From assembly GCA_026390075.1 (NCBI GenBank), contig JAPLGP010000060.1, positions 1 through 61,476 on the forward strand: a stretch of DNA of 61,476 nucleotides, read 5' to 3'. Below the pieces are notes generated by a model. That model did no database searches. It had not been told where the DNA came from and saw nothing but the letters and a program-made list of their open reading frames with translations. This document shows positions 8,077-17,580 of this stretch, piece by piece; positions within the stretch are counted from its first letter, which is position 1; each line of letters starts with the position of its first letter. Source of the DNA: Campylobacterales bacterium. Its GTDB lineage: Bacteria > Campylobacterota > Campylobacteria > Campylobacterales > Sulfurimonadaceae. The translations under genes were made by a program, and so were the position numbers.

Positions 8077-9027
8077 ATGAAAAATATTGCTATTTTATGT
8101 TCAGGCGGAGATGTTTCTGGGATGAATCCAGCTATAAAACATTTTGTGGAATATTCACTCAAAAGAGGTTTAACTCCTTATTTCGTTTATGATGGATATG
8201 AGGGTTTGATTGACAACAACATCACAAAAGCTTCTTATAAAGATGTCTCAGGAATCATCAACAGAGGTGGAACACAAATCGGTTCGGCGAGAAGTAAAAG
8301 ATTTATGCAGCCAGAGTTCAGAAAAATAGCAAAAGAAAATCTTGATGCACTGAATATCCACATGCTGGTAGTTCTTGGTGGAGATGGCTCATTTAGGGGA
8401 CTTGACATCTTTTATAAGGAGCATGGAGTTCAATTTTGCGGTGTTCCCTCAACTATTGATAACGACATTAACGGAACGCATTATTGTTTAGGAGTGGATA
8501 CCGCACTCAATATCATCAAAACTTCCATCGATGCTATTCGTGACACCGCCTCTTCATTTAAAAGAGCTTTTGTGATTGAGACTATGGGAAGAGATTGTGG
8601 CTACTTAGCACTCATATCTGCCATAACCTCGGGTGCTGAACTTTGTCTTATCCCTGAGATAGCGTATGATTTACAATCGTATGAAGAGAATTTTAAAGAA
8701 CAGATTAAAAATGGCAGAAGATATTTTATAGCCATAGTTTCTGAGGGTATAAAACAAGACTCACAAGAAATAGCCGATTGGTTTGAAGAAAACATTGGCA
8801 TAGAATCACGAGTAAGTGTTTTAGGGCATATTCAAAGAGGCGGAAATCCAACAATTTATGACAGACTTATGGCGTACAAATTTGTTACCTACGCTATAAA
8901 TGGACTTCTTGAAGGCAAAGATGAGAGTGTGATTTGTTACTCAAAAAGTGGATTTGAATATAAAAGTATAGAAGAAGTTACAGCTCATAAATATAAACTT
9001 GATTTGGAATTGGTGAATTTTTTATAA
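8077..9027 (+). CDS. pfkA: ATP-dependent 6-phosphofructokinase
   Basis: This 316-residue enzyme phosphorylates fructose 6-phosphate in glycolysis. Family motifs are clear: ILCSGGDVSGMN near the N-terminus, VVLGGDGSFRG for ATP binding (the GGDGS form is typical of ATP rather than pyrophosphate users), and the catalytic PSTIDNDI with TIDND. The ATG at 8077 fits the family N-terminus. It is a single-gene unit bounded by the divergent purH and a strong terminator at 9036-9087. In an autotroph this enzyme would serve glycogen breakdown, which is inferred. Confidence 0.93.
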   Translation: MKNIAILCSGGDVSGMNPAIKHFVEYSLKRGLTPYFVYDGYEGLIDNNITKASYKDVSGIINRGGTQIGSARSKRFMQPEFRKIAKENLDALNIHMLVVLGGDGSFRGLDIFYKEHGVQFCGVPSTIDNDINGTHYCLGVDTALNIIKTSIDAIRDTASSFKRAFVIETMGRDCGYLALISAITSGAELCLIPEIAYDLQSYEENFKEQIKNGRRYFIAIVSEGIKQDSQEIADWFEENIGIESRVSVLGHIQRGGNPTIYDRLMAYKFVTYAINGLLEGKDESVICYSKSGFEYKSIEEVTAHKYKLDLELVNFL

Positions 9028-9035
9028 ACTATAAA

Positions 9036-9087
9036 AACTTTCCACATGCCATACAACTTTCCATTTTTGCTTGGCATGTGGAAAGTT
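9036..9087 (+). terminator. Rho-independent terminator of pfkA built from two motif copies
   Basis: AACTTTCCACATGCCA at 9036-9051 pairs perfectly over 16 bases with TGGCATGTGGAAAGTT at 9072-9087, with a 20-base loop, and a run of seven T follows at 9091-9097. Each arm contains the iterated motif. This is the same arrangement as uptake-sequence terminators in Neisseria and Haemophilus. Confidence 0.85.
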
Positions 9088-9130
9088 GCTTTTTTTAGTA
9101 AATAAACTTTTTACATAATCTCATAAATAG

Positions 9131-9194
9131 ATTCCGTGTCAAGCAGGGAATGACAGAATAAATGGCTTTCGTCATCCTGAACTTGATTCAGGAT
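9131..9194. repeat. Dispersed palindromic repeat of a widespread type
   Basis: Two adjoining hairpins: ATTCCGTG/CAGGGAAT at 9131-9138 and 9144-9151 (7 of 8 paired), then ATCCTGAA/TTCAGGAT at 9174-9181 and 9187-9194 (perfect, loop CTTGA), followed by T5. From memory, text like GTCATCCTGAACTTGATTC recurs as an intergenic repeat in many unrelated bacteria. It lies between the pfkA terminator and the end of the PAS-SpoIIE gene. It is probably a non-autonomous repeat. Confidence 0.6.
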
Positions 9195-9212
9195 TTTTGG
9201 TTTGCAAGAAGT

Positions 9213-10310
9213 TTAGTAAACATTCTCCAAATAAAGAATAGTTACATCATCTTCAAAATCATACTCTGATATTTTTTTCATAGCATCTCTTAGAGTGGAT
9301 GGCTTATTTATGATTTTTTCTGGCATGTATTCTGTTAAATCATTATTTTCATGTTCTAATATACCATCACTGTACAACAGTATTGATTCCCAATTATCTA
9401 TCTCCATAGTACTACAAATCGGTGTTGGAGAAAAATTCATAAAAGGTGTATTATTTGCTTTTACTCGTATAACTTCATCTTTTTTTCTTATCAAAAATGG
9501 GTACATGCCACCTGAAGAGTATGTGAGAGATTTTCTATCTGGACTTATCATAATCATCGTGTAAGAAAGCTGTTCTATCTCTCCTAAAAATGTTCTTGCT
9601 ATGGGGTAAAGTTTTTCTATCAATTCCTCAATTGCTTTCATACTATAAACAAATTGATTGAGCATTGAAGATATTGCAAAAACTGTTAAAGCAGGAGAAA
9701 TGCCATGACCTTGCCCATCTATAAGATAAACAAAGATGGAACCATCATTCATTTTGTAAAGAGAATAAAAATCTCCACTCAATACATCTGAAGCAAGATG
9801 AAGGACTGTAGCCTCATTTTCACTCATATCATTGATAATTCCTGCTTCAAGCTTCTCTTTTGCTAAATGTTCTTGCTGACTCGTATAAGCGTTCATCTCC
9901 TCAATTTTACGATTTAATTCGGAGATTTGTGTTATGTCATGTCGAATGGATATATATTCCACTATTTCACCATCGTCATCTAAAATAGGAAATATTGAAG
10001 CACTCACGGTATATCTCTTTCCATCTTTTCGTAGATTTGAGATTACGCCCTCCCAAACATTCTTAGATTGTATAGTTTCCCATAATTCTTTAAATAGACT
10101 CGATGGTATCATGGGGTCTCGTACTATATTATGAGCTTTTCCTATGAGTTCTTCTTTAGAGTACCCTGATATTTCAATAAATTTACTGTTTACATAAGTG
10201 ATAATACCTTTCAAATCAGCTTTTGAAACGATATTTGTAGCATCAACTATTTTATTGTACTGACGAAGTATAGAAAGTTCACTTTGAGATATTTCAACTA
10301 TTTTACCCAT
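9213..10310 (-). CDS. PAS-domain SpoIIE-type (PP2C) serine phosphatase
   Basis: This 365-residue protein has a PAS sensor at about residues 18-140 (GIITYVNSKFIEISGYSKEE, then DGEIVEYISIRHDIT), a short coiled linker, and a SpoIIE/RsbU-type phosphatase domain at ~165-365 (SGDFYSLY, LIDGQGHGISPAL, YSSGGMYP and LLYSDGILE). There are no membrane segments, so it is cytosolic. Such proteins dephosphorylate anti-sigma-factor antagonists or similar partners in response to a PAS signal. No partner kinase or STAS protein lies nearby. The PAS resembles energy-taxis (Aer-like) PAS domains. Confidence 0.88.
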   Translation of the reverse strand: MGKIVEISQSELSILRQYNKIVDATNIVSKADLKGIITYVNSKFIEISGYSKEELIGKAHNIVRDPMIPSSLFKELWETIQSKNVWEGVISNLRKDGKRYTVSASIFPILDDDGEIVEYISIRHDITQISELNRKIEEMNAYTSQQEHLAKEKLEAGIINDMSENEATVLHLASDVLSGDFYSLYKMNDGSIFVYLIDGQGHGISPALTVFAISSMLNQFVYSMKAIEELIEKLYPIARTFLGEIEQLSYTMIMISPDRKSLTYSSGGMYPFLIRKKDEVIRVKANNTPFMNFSPTPICSTMEIDNWESILLYSDGILEHENNDLTEYMPEKIINKPSTLRDAMKKISEYDFEDDVTILYLENVY

Positions 10311-10471
10311 TTTTATAATTCCTAATCCGACTTAGAATACTTTTATAAAACAAAAATTCATGGATTATACTATAAAGTTTAGATTTTGCTATCTTTATTA
10401 TGGTTTTATTCGTCATATTAGAAAAACTTTAAAGATAAAGAATAACTTTTATCCATTAAGTTTGGCTATTG

Positions 10472-10477
10472 TATAAT
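10472..10477 (+). promoter_or_regulatory. -10 box of the Fur-family gene, implying a leaderless mRNA
   Basis: TATAAT at 10472-10477 lies only 6 bases before ATG 10484. A transcript starting at the normal distance would begin at or next to the ATG, and no Shine-Dalgarno is visible. The alternative TTG at 10469 overlaps the -10 box, which argues against it as the start. Confidence 0.55.
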
Positions 10478-10483
10478 TTCGTC

Positions 10484-10885
10484 ATGAAAAACTATATAAA
10501 CTCATTAAGAGAACATAATTTAAAAGCTACTCCACAGAGATTGGCGATTGTTGATGCTCTTTATATCAATGGTCATATGAACACAGAAACTTTGTATGGT
10601 CTCATGATACAAAAATTTAGTTCTATCTCTTTAGCAACGATTTACAAAAATATTAACATTATGATAGAGAAAAATTTTATTCAAGAAGTCAAACTTCCAC
10701 ATGCCAAGTCCGTTTATGAACTAACAAAAACTTCTCACTCGCATCTCTTGTGTAAAAAATGCGGTGCTATCGAAGATGTCGAGATAAATTTAGATGTAAT
10801 GATAGAAAATATCTCTAAAACAAACCAGTTTCAAATCGATAAAACTGACTTTGTTCTCTCAGGCAATTGCAAAAACTGTCAATAA
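10484..10885 (+). CDS. Fur-family transcriptional regulator (PerR/Fur-like)
   Basis: This 133-residue metalloregulator has an N-terminal winged helix (LKATPQRLAIVDAL, ISLATIYKNINIMIEKNFI) and a C-terminal dimerisation part with the structural zinc site CKKC and CKNC. The histidine block reads TSHSHLLCKKCG. It could be Fur, PerR or Zur; Campylobacterota PerR is the nearest in style, but I cannot decide. Start at ATG 10484 is preferred to an upstream TTG because of the -10 box. The gene carries one copy of the iterated motif at 10695-10706, encoding LPHAK. Confidence 0.85.
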   Translation: MKNYINSLREHNLKATPQRLAIVDALYINGHMNTETLYGLMIQKFSSISLATIYKNINIMIEKNFIQEVKLPHAKSVYELTKTSHSHLLCKKCGAIEDVEINLDVMIENISKTNQFQIDKTDFVLSGNCKNCQ

Positions 10886-10947
10886 TCCCAAATCATGCAA
10901 TAGGAAATTAAAGGGATAGTTTTAATTACTCCTTAGAACTATTTTTG

Positions 10948-10953
10948 TATAAT
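10948..10953 (+). promoter_or_regulatory. -10 box of prs
   Basis: TATAAT at 10948-10953 in the 99-base gap before prs, followed by a Shine-Dalgarno AAGGAA at 10975-10980, 4 bases before ATG. No good -35 is seen, as is usual for sigma-70 promoters of Campylobacterota. Confidence 0.5.
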
Positions 10954-10984
10954 CCCCCTATTAATTTATCCAAGAAGGAATACC

Positions 10985-11911
10985 ATGCGTGGTTATAAGA
11001 TTTTTGCAGGTTCTGCAAGTATTGATTTTGCAAAAGAAGTTTGTCAGATTTTAGATGTCCCATTGGCTAAGGCTGATATAAAAAGATTTAGTGATGGTGA
11101 AATCTCTGTTCAAATTGCTGAAAGTGTGCGTGGTCGGGATGTATTTATTGTTCAATCCACTGGAGCACCATCCAACGACAACTTGATGGAATTACTTATC
11201 ATGACGGATGCACTTCGCCGTTCATCTGCAAGTAGCATTACAGCCGTTGTTCCGTACTTTGGTTATGCAAGACAAGACCGTAAAGCTGCTCCTCGTGTAC
11301 CAATTACAGCAAGATTAGTTGCAGATATGTATGAAGCGGCTGGAATAAATAGAGTTGTAACAATCGATTTACATGCTGGTCAAATCCAAGGTTTTTTCAA
11401 TATTCCTGTTGATAATCTTTACGGTTCAGTAACATTTGAAAACTACATTAAAAGCAAAAATCTCAAAAATCCTATCATCGCTTCTCCAGATATCGGCGGT
11501 GTTGCAAGAGCAAGATACTTTGCTTCTCGTATGGGTTTAGAGATGGTTATCGTTGATAAACGCCGTGAAAAAGCGAACGAAAGCGAAGTTATGAATATCA
11601 TCGGTGATGTAAAAGGCAAAGATGTTATTATGATTGACGATATGGTGGACACAGCGGGAACAATGATCAAGGCCGCAACTGCACTCAAAAACAAAGGTGC
11701 AACTTCAGTTATGGCATGTGCAACGCACGGTGTTTTAAGTGGAAAGGCCTATGATAACTTAGAAAATGGCGAACTCGATGAACTCATCATCACAAATACA
11801 CTTATTTCCAAAGAGCATCCAAAAGTTATCGTTTTAACAGTTGCACCTCTTTTTGCTGAAGTTATCCGTCGTGTTTACCACAACGAGAGTGTAAACTCTT
11901 TATTTTCTTAA
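10985..11911 (+). CDS. prs: Ribose-phosphate pyrophosphokinase
   Basis: Prs makes PRPP from ribose 5-phosphate and ATP, for purine, pyrimidine, histidine and tryptophan synthesis. The 308-residue protein has the N-terminal flexible loop VVPYFGYARQDRKAAPR, the DLHAGQIQGFF block and the PRPP-binding VIMIDDMVDTAGTM. Length and start are standard. lepA follows after 15 bases with its own ribosome binding site, so the two are probably co-transcribed. Confidence 0.97.
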   Translation: MRGYKIFAGSASIDFAKEVCQILDVPLAKADIKRFSDGEISVQIAESVRGRDVFIVQSTGAPSNDNLMELLIMTDALRRSSASSITAVVPYFGYARQDRKAAPRVPITARLVADMYEAAGINRVVTIDLHAGQIQGFFNIPVDNLYGSVTFENYIKSKNLKNPIIASPDIGGVARARYFASRMGLEMVIVDKRREKANESEVMNIIGDVKGKDVIMIDDMVDTAGTMIKAATALKNKGATSVMACATHGVLSGKAYDNLENGELDELIITNTLISKEHPKVIVLTVAPLFAEVIRRVYHNESVNSLFS

Positions 11912-11926
11912 TTAAGGAAACATTTA

Positions 11927-13717
11927 TTGAAAAACATTAGAAATTTTTCTATTATCGCACATATCGACCATGGTAAAAGTACCTTGGCAGACCGTATTAT
12001 TCAAGAGTGTGGTGCGGTCAGCGATAGAGAACTTACAAAGCAGATGATGGATACTATGGACATCGAACAAGAACGAGGCATTACCATTAAAGCACAAAGC
12101 GTGCGACTTGATTATGTCAAAGATGGACAGCATTATATTTTAAATCTTATTGATACTCCAGGGCATGTGGATTTCTCTTATGAAGTAAGTAAATCACTTG
12201 CTTCAAGTGATGGGGCACTCCTCATTGTGGACGCGGCTCAGGGCGTTGAAGCACAAACGATTGCAAATGTTTATTTGGCAATGGAAAATAATCTTGAACT
12301 TATACCTGTTATAAATAAAATCGATTTACCAGCTGCAGACCCTGTAAAAGTTGCAGAAGAGATTGAAACAAGTATCGGCATAGATGCTACGGATGCTTGT
12401 TTAGTGTCGGCAAAAACTGGCGTTGGCATACGCGCGCTTATTGACGCGATTGTAGATAGAATCCCAGCTCCTATTGGAAACCCTGATGCAACCACAAAAG
12501 CAATTATCTATGACTCTTGGTTTGACCAGTATCTTGGTGCTCTTGCACTTGTTCGTGTTTTTGATGGCAATATTAAAAAAGGTCAAAATATTAGACTTAT
12601 GAGCAATCTGGAAGAACACCATATTCTTGATTTAATGTATCCTCATCCACTGAAACGCATCAAAACCGACTCAATTGAGTGTGGCGAAATTGGTATAGTT
12701 GTTCTTGGGCTCAAAGAAGTGAGCGTCATCAATGTTGGCGATACAATTACGGATGCTAAAAATCCTACTGCCGAGCCTGTTGGAAGATATGAACCAGCGA
12801 AACCTTTTGTATTTGCAGGTATCTATCCAATAGACACAGATGATTTTGAAAATTTACGCGATGCACTCAATAAACTAAGACTCAACGATAGTTCTCTTTC
12901 CTATGAACCTGAAACTTCACTCGCTCTTGGTTTTGGTTTTCGTGTTGGATTTTTAGGAATGCTTCATATGGAAGTCATTAAAGAGAGACTTGAGCGTGAA
13001 TTTGACCTTGATTTAATCGCTTCTGCACCCTCTGTAATCTATCAAGTTTATCTTAATAATGGTGAAAAAATCAATGTTCACAATCCTTCGGAGCTTCCAG
13101 AAGTAAACAAAATTGACAGAATTGAAGAGCCTTATGTAAGAGCTACCGTAATTACTCCAAGTGAATATCTTGGAAATATTATAACACTTTTGATAAACAA
13201 ACGCGGTACGCAAAGTAAGATGACTTATCTTAACGAAAACAGAGTGATGCTTGAGTATGAAGTTCCAATGAATGAGATAGTTGTTGACTTTTACGATACC
13301 TTAAAGTCAATCTCTAAAGGTTATGCTTCATTTGATTACGAACCTATAGATTTTAGAGTAGGCGACCTTGTAAAACTTGACATCAAAGTAGCTGGAGAAG
13401 CCGTTGACGCGCTTAGTATTGTTGTTCCTCGTAATCAAGCCCTCTCTCGTGGTCGTATTTTAGTTAAAAATATGAAAGAAATAATTCCTCGTCAACTTTT
13501 TGAAGTTGCTGTGCAAGCTTCTTTAGGTTCACAGGTTATTGCCCGTGAGACTGTGAAGTCGATGGGCAAAAATGTTACCGCGAAATGTTACGGTGGAGAC
13601 ATCACCCGTAAACGCAAGCTTTTGGAAAAACAAAAAGCAGGTAAAAAGAGAATGAAGTCCATAGGAAAAGTGCAACTTCCAAGCGAAGCGTTTTTGTCCG
13701 TTTTGAAAATGGATTAA
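11927..13717 (+). CDS. lepA: Elongation factor 4 (LepA), ribosome-associated GTPase
   Basis: LepA acts on stalled or mis-translocated ribosomes. The 596-residue protein has the GTPase motifs [18 protein letters not shown] and NKIDLPAAD, the EF-G-like domains, and the LepA-specific C-terminal domain ending with [16 protein letters not shown]. Translation starts at TTG 11927, preceded by AAGGA, with the family N-terminus [15 protein letters not shown]. The G3 motif PGHVD is encoded across one copy of the iterated 9-mer at 12162-12170. Confidence 0.97.
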   Translation: MKNIRNFSIIAHIDHGKSTLADRIIQECGAVSDRELTKQMMDTMDIEQERGITIKAQSVRLDYVKDGQHYILNLIDTPGHVDFSYEVSKSLASSDGALLIVDAAQGVEAQTIANVYLAMENNLELIPVINKIDLPAADPVKVAEEIETSIGIDATDACLVSAKTGVGIRALIDAIVDRIPAPIGNPDATTKAIIYDSWFDQYLGALALVRVFDGNIKKGQNIRLMSNLEEHHILDLMYPHPLKRIKTDSIECGEIGIVVLGLKEVSVINVGDTITDAKNPTAEPVGRYEPAKPFVFAGIYPIDTDDFENLRDALNKLRLNDSSLSYEPETSLALGFGFRVGFLGMLHMEVIKERLEREFDLDLIASAPSVIYQVYLNNGEKINVHNPSELPEVNKIDRIEEPYVRATVITPSEYLGNIITLLINKRGTQSKMTYLNENRVMLEYEVPMNEIVVDFYDTLKSISKGYASFDYEPIDFRVGDLVKLDIKVAGEAVDALSIVVPRNQALSRGRILVKNMKEIIPRQLFEVAVQASLGSQVIARETVKSMGKNVTAKCYGGDITRKRKLLEKQKAGKKRMKSIGKVQLPSEAFLSVLKMD

Positions 13718-13728
13718 AAAAATCCGCC

Positions 13729-14304
13729 ATGAAATGCTTGTTGTGCGAAAGTTTATCTTTTGCACACATTTGTTCCACATGCCGAGATACATATCTTACT
13801 CCTTCCATTTATAAACGAAAAATCCTCAACAACATCGAAGTAATCTCTTTTTATAAATATAGTGAAATCAAAGAACTTTTGCATACAAAACATACGGATT
13901 TAGGTTTTTATATCTACTCCATTTTAGCAAAAAAGAGTTTTAAAAAATTTGCTCACGAGTTTGAATTTCCACATGCCATACACTCTATTGCGATAGACGA
14001 TAATGCAAAAAGTGGATACTCACACACAGCTCTATTAAACAAAGAGTTAAAAAGCAAGTTTATCACTCCACTTTTTAATAAATTAAGAGCAACTAACAGC
14101 ACTTCTTACTCTGGAAAAAGTAAAGAATTCAGACTTTTACACCCTCGAAACTTTGAGTTCAAAGAGTTTCAAGAAAGAAGTATTATTTTGGTTGATGATA
14201 TTATTACAACTGGTTTTACTTTAACACAAGCCATTCAAACGATGCAAAAAGCGAATAAAGAGGTGCTTTTTTGCATCACTCTAGCGGATGCTGGTCTAAA
14301 ATAA
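13729..14304 (+). CDS. comF: ComF-family amidophosphoribosyltransferase-like protein
   Basis: This 191-residue protein has an N-terminal zinc ribbon (CLLC…CSTC, residues 3-20) and a C-terminal type I phosphoribosyltransferase fold with the PRPP motif SIILVDDIITTGFTLT. ComF proteins are needed for natural transformation in several bacteria, probably in handling incoming single-stranded DNA. The gene starts 11 bases after lepA. It carries two copies of the iterated motif (13773-13783 and 13967-13978), in two different reading frames. The family call is good; the competence role is inferred. Confidence 0.85.
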   Translation: MKCLLCESLSFAHICSTCRDTYLTPSIYKRKILNNIEVISFYKYSEIKELLHTKHTDLGFYIYSILAKKSFKKFAHEFEFPHAIHSIAIDDNAKSGYSHTALLNKELKSKFITPLFNKLRATNSTSYSGKSKEFRLLHPRNFEFKEFQERSIILVDDIITTGFTLTQAIQTMQKANKEVLFCITLADAGLK

Positions 14305-14378
14305 TCATAGATATTTAGACACGGCAATACTTGATATACATAGACTAAACTAACTTAACAAATAATACTAAATAAGTA

Positions 14379-14408
14379 CTTGACATTGTTACACTCAATA
14401 TGTATAAT
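14379..14408 (+). promoter_or_regulatory. grpE-dnaK promoter overlapped by a HAIR-like operator
   Basis: TTGACA at 14380-14385 and TATAAT at 14403-14408 are spaced 17 bases. CTTGACA (14379-14385), seven bases, then ACTCAAT (14393-14399) resembles HAIR (CTTGAGT-N7-ACTCAAG) with two and one mismatches. HspR could therefore repress grpE-dnaK as well as its own operon. No hrcA gene lies upstream and I see no CIRCE element (TTAGCACTC-N9-GAGTGCTAA). Confidence 0.65.
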
Positions 14409-14447
14409 AACGCCATCTTTTATAAAAGAAGGAGTACAAAAACAATT

Positions 14448-15008
14448 ATGCCACAACATCCAAATGAAGAATTACAAAAAGAACCCCTCGCAGAAGAGGT
14501 TATAAAAGATATACATGCTGCTGAGGCTGAAGCTGAAGCAGTAGCGGTTGAAAATGAGTTTGACCTTTTACAAGATGAACTTTTAGCTTTAAAAGATAAG
14601 TATGCGCGAGTTCATGCTGATTTTGATAATATCAAAAAAAGATTAGAGAGAGAAAAATATACAGCCGTAGAATACTCAAACGAAAAGTTTGCAAAAGATA
14701 TGATTCCAGTAATGGATTCACTTCAAATGGCGATAGTTTCAGCATCAGCAGATGCACCAGCCACTGAGCTTTTAGCAAAACTAAAAGAAGGAATGGAGTT
14801 AACACTTAAACAGTTAACTACTTCGTTAGAAAAACATGGTGTTACAATGGTTTCTTATGATGAGGCATTTGATCCAAATATTCACAATGCTATCCAAAGT
14901 GTAGATAGCGACACGGTGGAAAGTGGACAAATAGTTCAGACATTTCAGACTGGTTATAAATATAAAGAAAGACCTTTGCGTGAAGCAATGGTTGTAGTCG
15001 CGAATTAA
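14448..15008 (+). CDS. grpE: Nucleotide exchange factor GrpE
   Basis: GrpE releases ADP from DnaK. I choose ATG 14448 (186 residues) with AAGGAG at 14429-14434; an in-frame ATG at 14400 overlaps the promoter and is unlikely. The protein has a long N-terminal coiled coil rich in Glu/Ala, ARVHADFDNIKKRLERE, and the C-terminal beta domain with HGVTMVSYDEAFDPNIHNAIQ and KYKERPLREAMVVVA. dnaK follows 45 bases downstream in the same operon. Confidence 0.95.
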   Translation: MPQHPNEELQKEPLAEEVIKDIHAAEAEAEAVAVENEFDLLQDELLALKDKYARVHADFDNIKKRLEREKYTAVEYSNEKFAKDMIPVMDSLQMAIVSASADAPATELLAKLKEGMELTLKQLTTSLEKHGVTMVSYDEAFDPNIHNAIQSVDSDTVESGQIVQTFQTGYKYKERPLREAMVVVAN

Positions 15009-15053
15009 TTCGCAAACAAAAAAAAATTAAATAAATAAAATTAAGGAATAAAT

Positions 15054-16940
15054 ATGTCAAAAGTAATAGGTATAGATTTAGGAACAACAAATTCATGTGT
15101 AGCAGTGTATGAGGGTGGTGAAGCGAAAATCATCCCAAATAAAGAGGGTAAAAACACAACTCCTTCAGTTGTAGCGTTTACAGATAAAGGTGAAGTTTTA
15201 GTTGGTGACCCAGCAAAACGACAAGCAATAACAAACCCAAATAAAACAATCTCTTCAATTAAGAGAATTATGGGTCTCATGATGAGTGAAGAAAATGCAA
15301 AAGCAGCACACGATAAAGTAACTTATAACATCGTTGATAAAGATGGAATGGCTGCAGTAGATGTAGCTGGTAAAATTTATACTCCACAAGAAATTTCAGC
15401 AAAAATTTTGTCAAAACTCAAAGAAGATGCTGAGAGTTATTTAGGTTCAACAGTAACGGATGCAGTTATTACCGTTCCAGCGTATTTCAATGATGCACAA
15501 AGAAAAGCGACTAAAGATGCTGGTACTATCGCAGGACTCAATGTTCTTCGTATCATTAACGAGCCAACTGCTTCTGCTCTTGCGTATGGATTAGAGAGTA
15601 AATCAGAAGAAAATGTACTTGTTTATGACCTTGGTGGTGGAACATTTGATGTTACTGTTTTAGAGATTAGTGATGGTACTTTTGAAGTTCTTTCAACAGA
15701 TGGAAATGCATTTTTAGGTGGAGATGACTTTGATAATAAAATCGTTGATTATCTCAATAGCGAATTCAAAAATACACACGGAATTGACCTTAAAAATGAC
15801 AAAATGGCACTTCAAAGATTAAAAGATGCTGCTGAAAATGCAAAAAAAGAGCTTTCAAGTTCAACTGAAACAGAGATTAACTTGCCGTTTATCACTATGA
15901 CAGAAGCAGGACCACAACACCTTGTTATCAAACTTACTCGTGCGAAGTTTGAAGGTATGATTGAGTCGTTAATCAAAGAAACAATCGACCATATTAAAAC
16001 AGCTATGAAAGAGTCTGGTTTAGAAAACAACCAAATTAAAGAGATTATTATGGTTGGTGGATCTATCCGTGTTCCAAAAGCCCAAGAGATGGTTTCTGCT
16101 TACTTTGGTGGCAAAATACTTAACAAAAGTGTAAACCCTGATGAAGTTGTTGCCGCTGGTGCTGCTATTCAAGGTGGAGTTTTAAGAGGAGATGTAAAAG
16201 ATGTTCTTCTTTTAGATGTTACTCCATTATCACTTGGAATCGAGACTTTAGGTGGTGTTGCTACGAAAATCATTGAAAAAGGCACAACGATTCCAGTAAA
16301 AAAATCTCAAGTTTTCTCAACTGCAGAGGACAATCAGCCAGCTGTTAGTATCTCGGTTGTTCAAGGTGAGAGAGAGTTCGCAAAAGACAATAAATCTTTA
16401 GGTTTATTTGAACTAGGAAACATCGCAGCAGCTCCAAGAGGTGTTCCGCAAATCGAAGTTACTTTTGACATCGATGCAAACGGTATTTTAACTGTAAGCT
16501 CAACAGACAAAGGTACAGGTAAATCTCAATCAATCACAATCTCTGGAAGTTCAGGGCTAAGTGAAGAAGAGATTAACAAAATGGTTCAAGATGCAGAAGC
16601 ACACAAAGCTGAAGATTCAAAAAGAAGAGCATTAGTTGACCTTAAAAATCAAGCGGATGCACTCATAGCGCAGACTGAAAAATCTTTAGGAGAAATCGGT
16701 GAAAAAATTTCTGCAGAAGAAAAAGCGAAAATTGAAGCTGCAATAGTGGATTTAAAAGATACTCTCAAAGATGAAAATGCAACGAAAGAGCAAATCGAAG
16801 CGAAAGTAAAAACTTTAACAGATGCAAGTCATAAAATGGCGGAGCAAATGTACAAAAAAGAAGAAGGTGGCGAAGCTGGACATGCAGACACTAAAAAGAA
16901 AAAAAATGACGAAGATGTTATCGACGCTGAAATAGAGTAA
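15054..16940 (+). CDS. dnaK: Chaperone protein DnaK (Hsp70)
   Basis: This 628-residue Hsp70 has the N-terminal ATPase ([52 protein letters not shown]), the linker [13 protein letters not shown] and the substrate-binding domain with C-terminal lid, ending in a lysine-rich then acidic tail ([10 protein letters not shown]). It works with the GrpE encoded just upstream and CbpA at 0.8-1.7 kb, and in this phylum is also the co-repressor of HspR. The operon ends at the 24-base palindrome at 16954-16977. Confidence 0.98.
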   Translation: MSKVIGIDLGTTNSCVAVYEGGEAKIIPNKEGKNTTPSVVAFTDKGEVLVGDPAKRQAITNPNKTISSIKRIMGLMMSEENAKAAHDKVTYNIVDKDGMAAVDVAGKIYTPQEISAKILSKLKEDAESYLGSTVTDAVITVPAYFNDAQRKATKDAGTIAGLNVLRIINEPTASALAYGLESKSEENVLVYDLGGGTFDVTVLEISDGTFEVLSTDGNAFLGGDDFDNKIVDYLNSEFKNTHGIDLKNDKMALQRLKDAAENAKKELSSSTETEINLPFITMTEAGPQHLVIKLTRAKFEGMIESLIKETIDHIKTAMKESGLENNQIKEIIMVGGSIRVPKAQEMVSAYFGGKILNKSVNPDEVVAAGAAIQGGVLRGDVKDVLLLDVTPLSLGIETLGGVATKIIEKGTTIPVKKSQVFSTAEDNQPAVSISVVQGEREFAKDNKSLGLFELGNIAAAPRGVPQIEVTFDIDANGILTVSSTDKGTGKSQSITISGSSGLSEEEINKMVQDAEAHKAEDSKRRALVDLKNQADALIAQTEKSLGEIGEKISAEEKAKIEAAIVDLKDTLKDENATKEQIEAKVKTLTDASHKMAEQMYKKEEGGEAGHADTKKKKNDEDVIDAEIE

Positions 16941-16953
16941 GTTTACTCTATCT

Positions 16954-16977
16954 TTCCACATGCCATGGCATGTGGAA
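16954..16977. terminator. Second perfect 24-base palindrome of the iterated motif
   Basis: TTCCACATGCCA (16954-16965) directly followed by TGGCATGTGGAA (16966-16977), identical to the one at 6423-6446. It fills the gap between the convergent dnaK and nosL-like genes and touches the nosL stop codon. It is probably a bidirectional terminator and a double copy of the genome-wide motif. Confidence 0.65.
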
Positions 16978-17481
16978 TTAGTTTTTGTAGTGTTTAAAAT
17001 CCTCTTTAGCTTTTTCTCTAGCTTTATTAAAATCCATTATTTCGCCACCAAATTCAGCTTGAAACTTTTTAGCATCCGCTTCATTTAAAAAAGCGTATTT
17101 ACTCACTTTAGTCATTGTTCCTCTTTTGCTACTACCAACGACATAATAGGCTTTGTTTACATCAATAAATTTCAAAGAAGCTACATCCACAACTTTTGGA
17201 TTTTTAAGCTCTATACCCTCACCTAAATGCTCTTCAAGGCAGTGAATTGAGCAGTATTGATAATTTTTGCCATCAAATGTTGCGGCATGACTTGTTTTAT
17301 AAAACTTTACCAAATCCATCCCACATCGAGCACAGTATCCTTTTTTTTCGCCCTCTTGAACTAAAGTAGCATCTTCTTTGTTGACTGACTGAAACATTGC
17401 ATTTGAAACATTCATACTATTTTGAGATGAACAACCTAAAATAAATAAACCAACAATTATCACACTTACTATTTTAAACAT
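16978..17481 (-). CDS. nosL: NosL-family copper-binding lipoprotein
   Basis: This 167-residue protein has a lipoprotein signal (FILGC, Cys17) and the NosL motif CARCGM (Cys50, Cys53, Met55), followed by the HAATFDGKNYQYCS region. NosL is an outer or periplasmic lipoprotein that delivers Cu(I) to nitrous oxide reductase; related proteins serve other copper enzymes. No nosZ lies in the window, so it may be a stand-alone paralogue. A short divergent gap separates it from a thiol-disulfide oxidoreductase. Confidence 0.75.
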   Translation of the reverse strand: MFKIVSVIIVGLFILGCSSQNSMNVSNAMFQSVNKEDATLVQEGEKKGYCARCGMDLVKFYKTSHAATFDGKNYQYCSIHCLEEHLGEGIELKNPKVVDVASLKFIDVNKAYYVVGSSKRGTMTKVSKYAFLNEADAKKFQAEFGGEIMDFNKAREKAKEDFKHYKN

Positions 17482-17580
17482 ATTTTTCCTTCGTATTATT
17501 TTTATAAATAGTACCGATAAATAATTACATAAGAATTAAATTGACTATAATTCTATAAAAATTAGGAAGTTGTACAAATA

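Noticed and set aside
9491-9510. GTACATGCCACC in the PAS-SpoIIE gene and similar partial copies (e.g. 22768, 47461, 53215)
   Set aside because: Two or more mismatches to the 9-mer; I counted only exact matches and mention single-mismatch ones such as GGCATGTGCAA (11713, 29990, 59810) as a possible halo only.
14305-14378. CIRCE element for HrcA
   Set aside because: No TTAGCACTC-N9-GAGTGCTAA-like inverted repeat is present before grpE.
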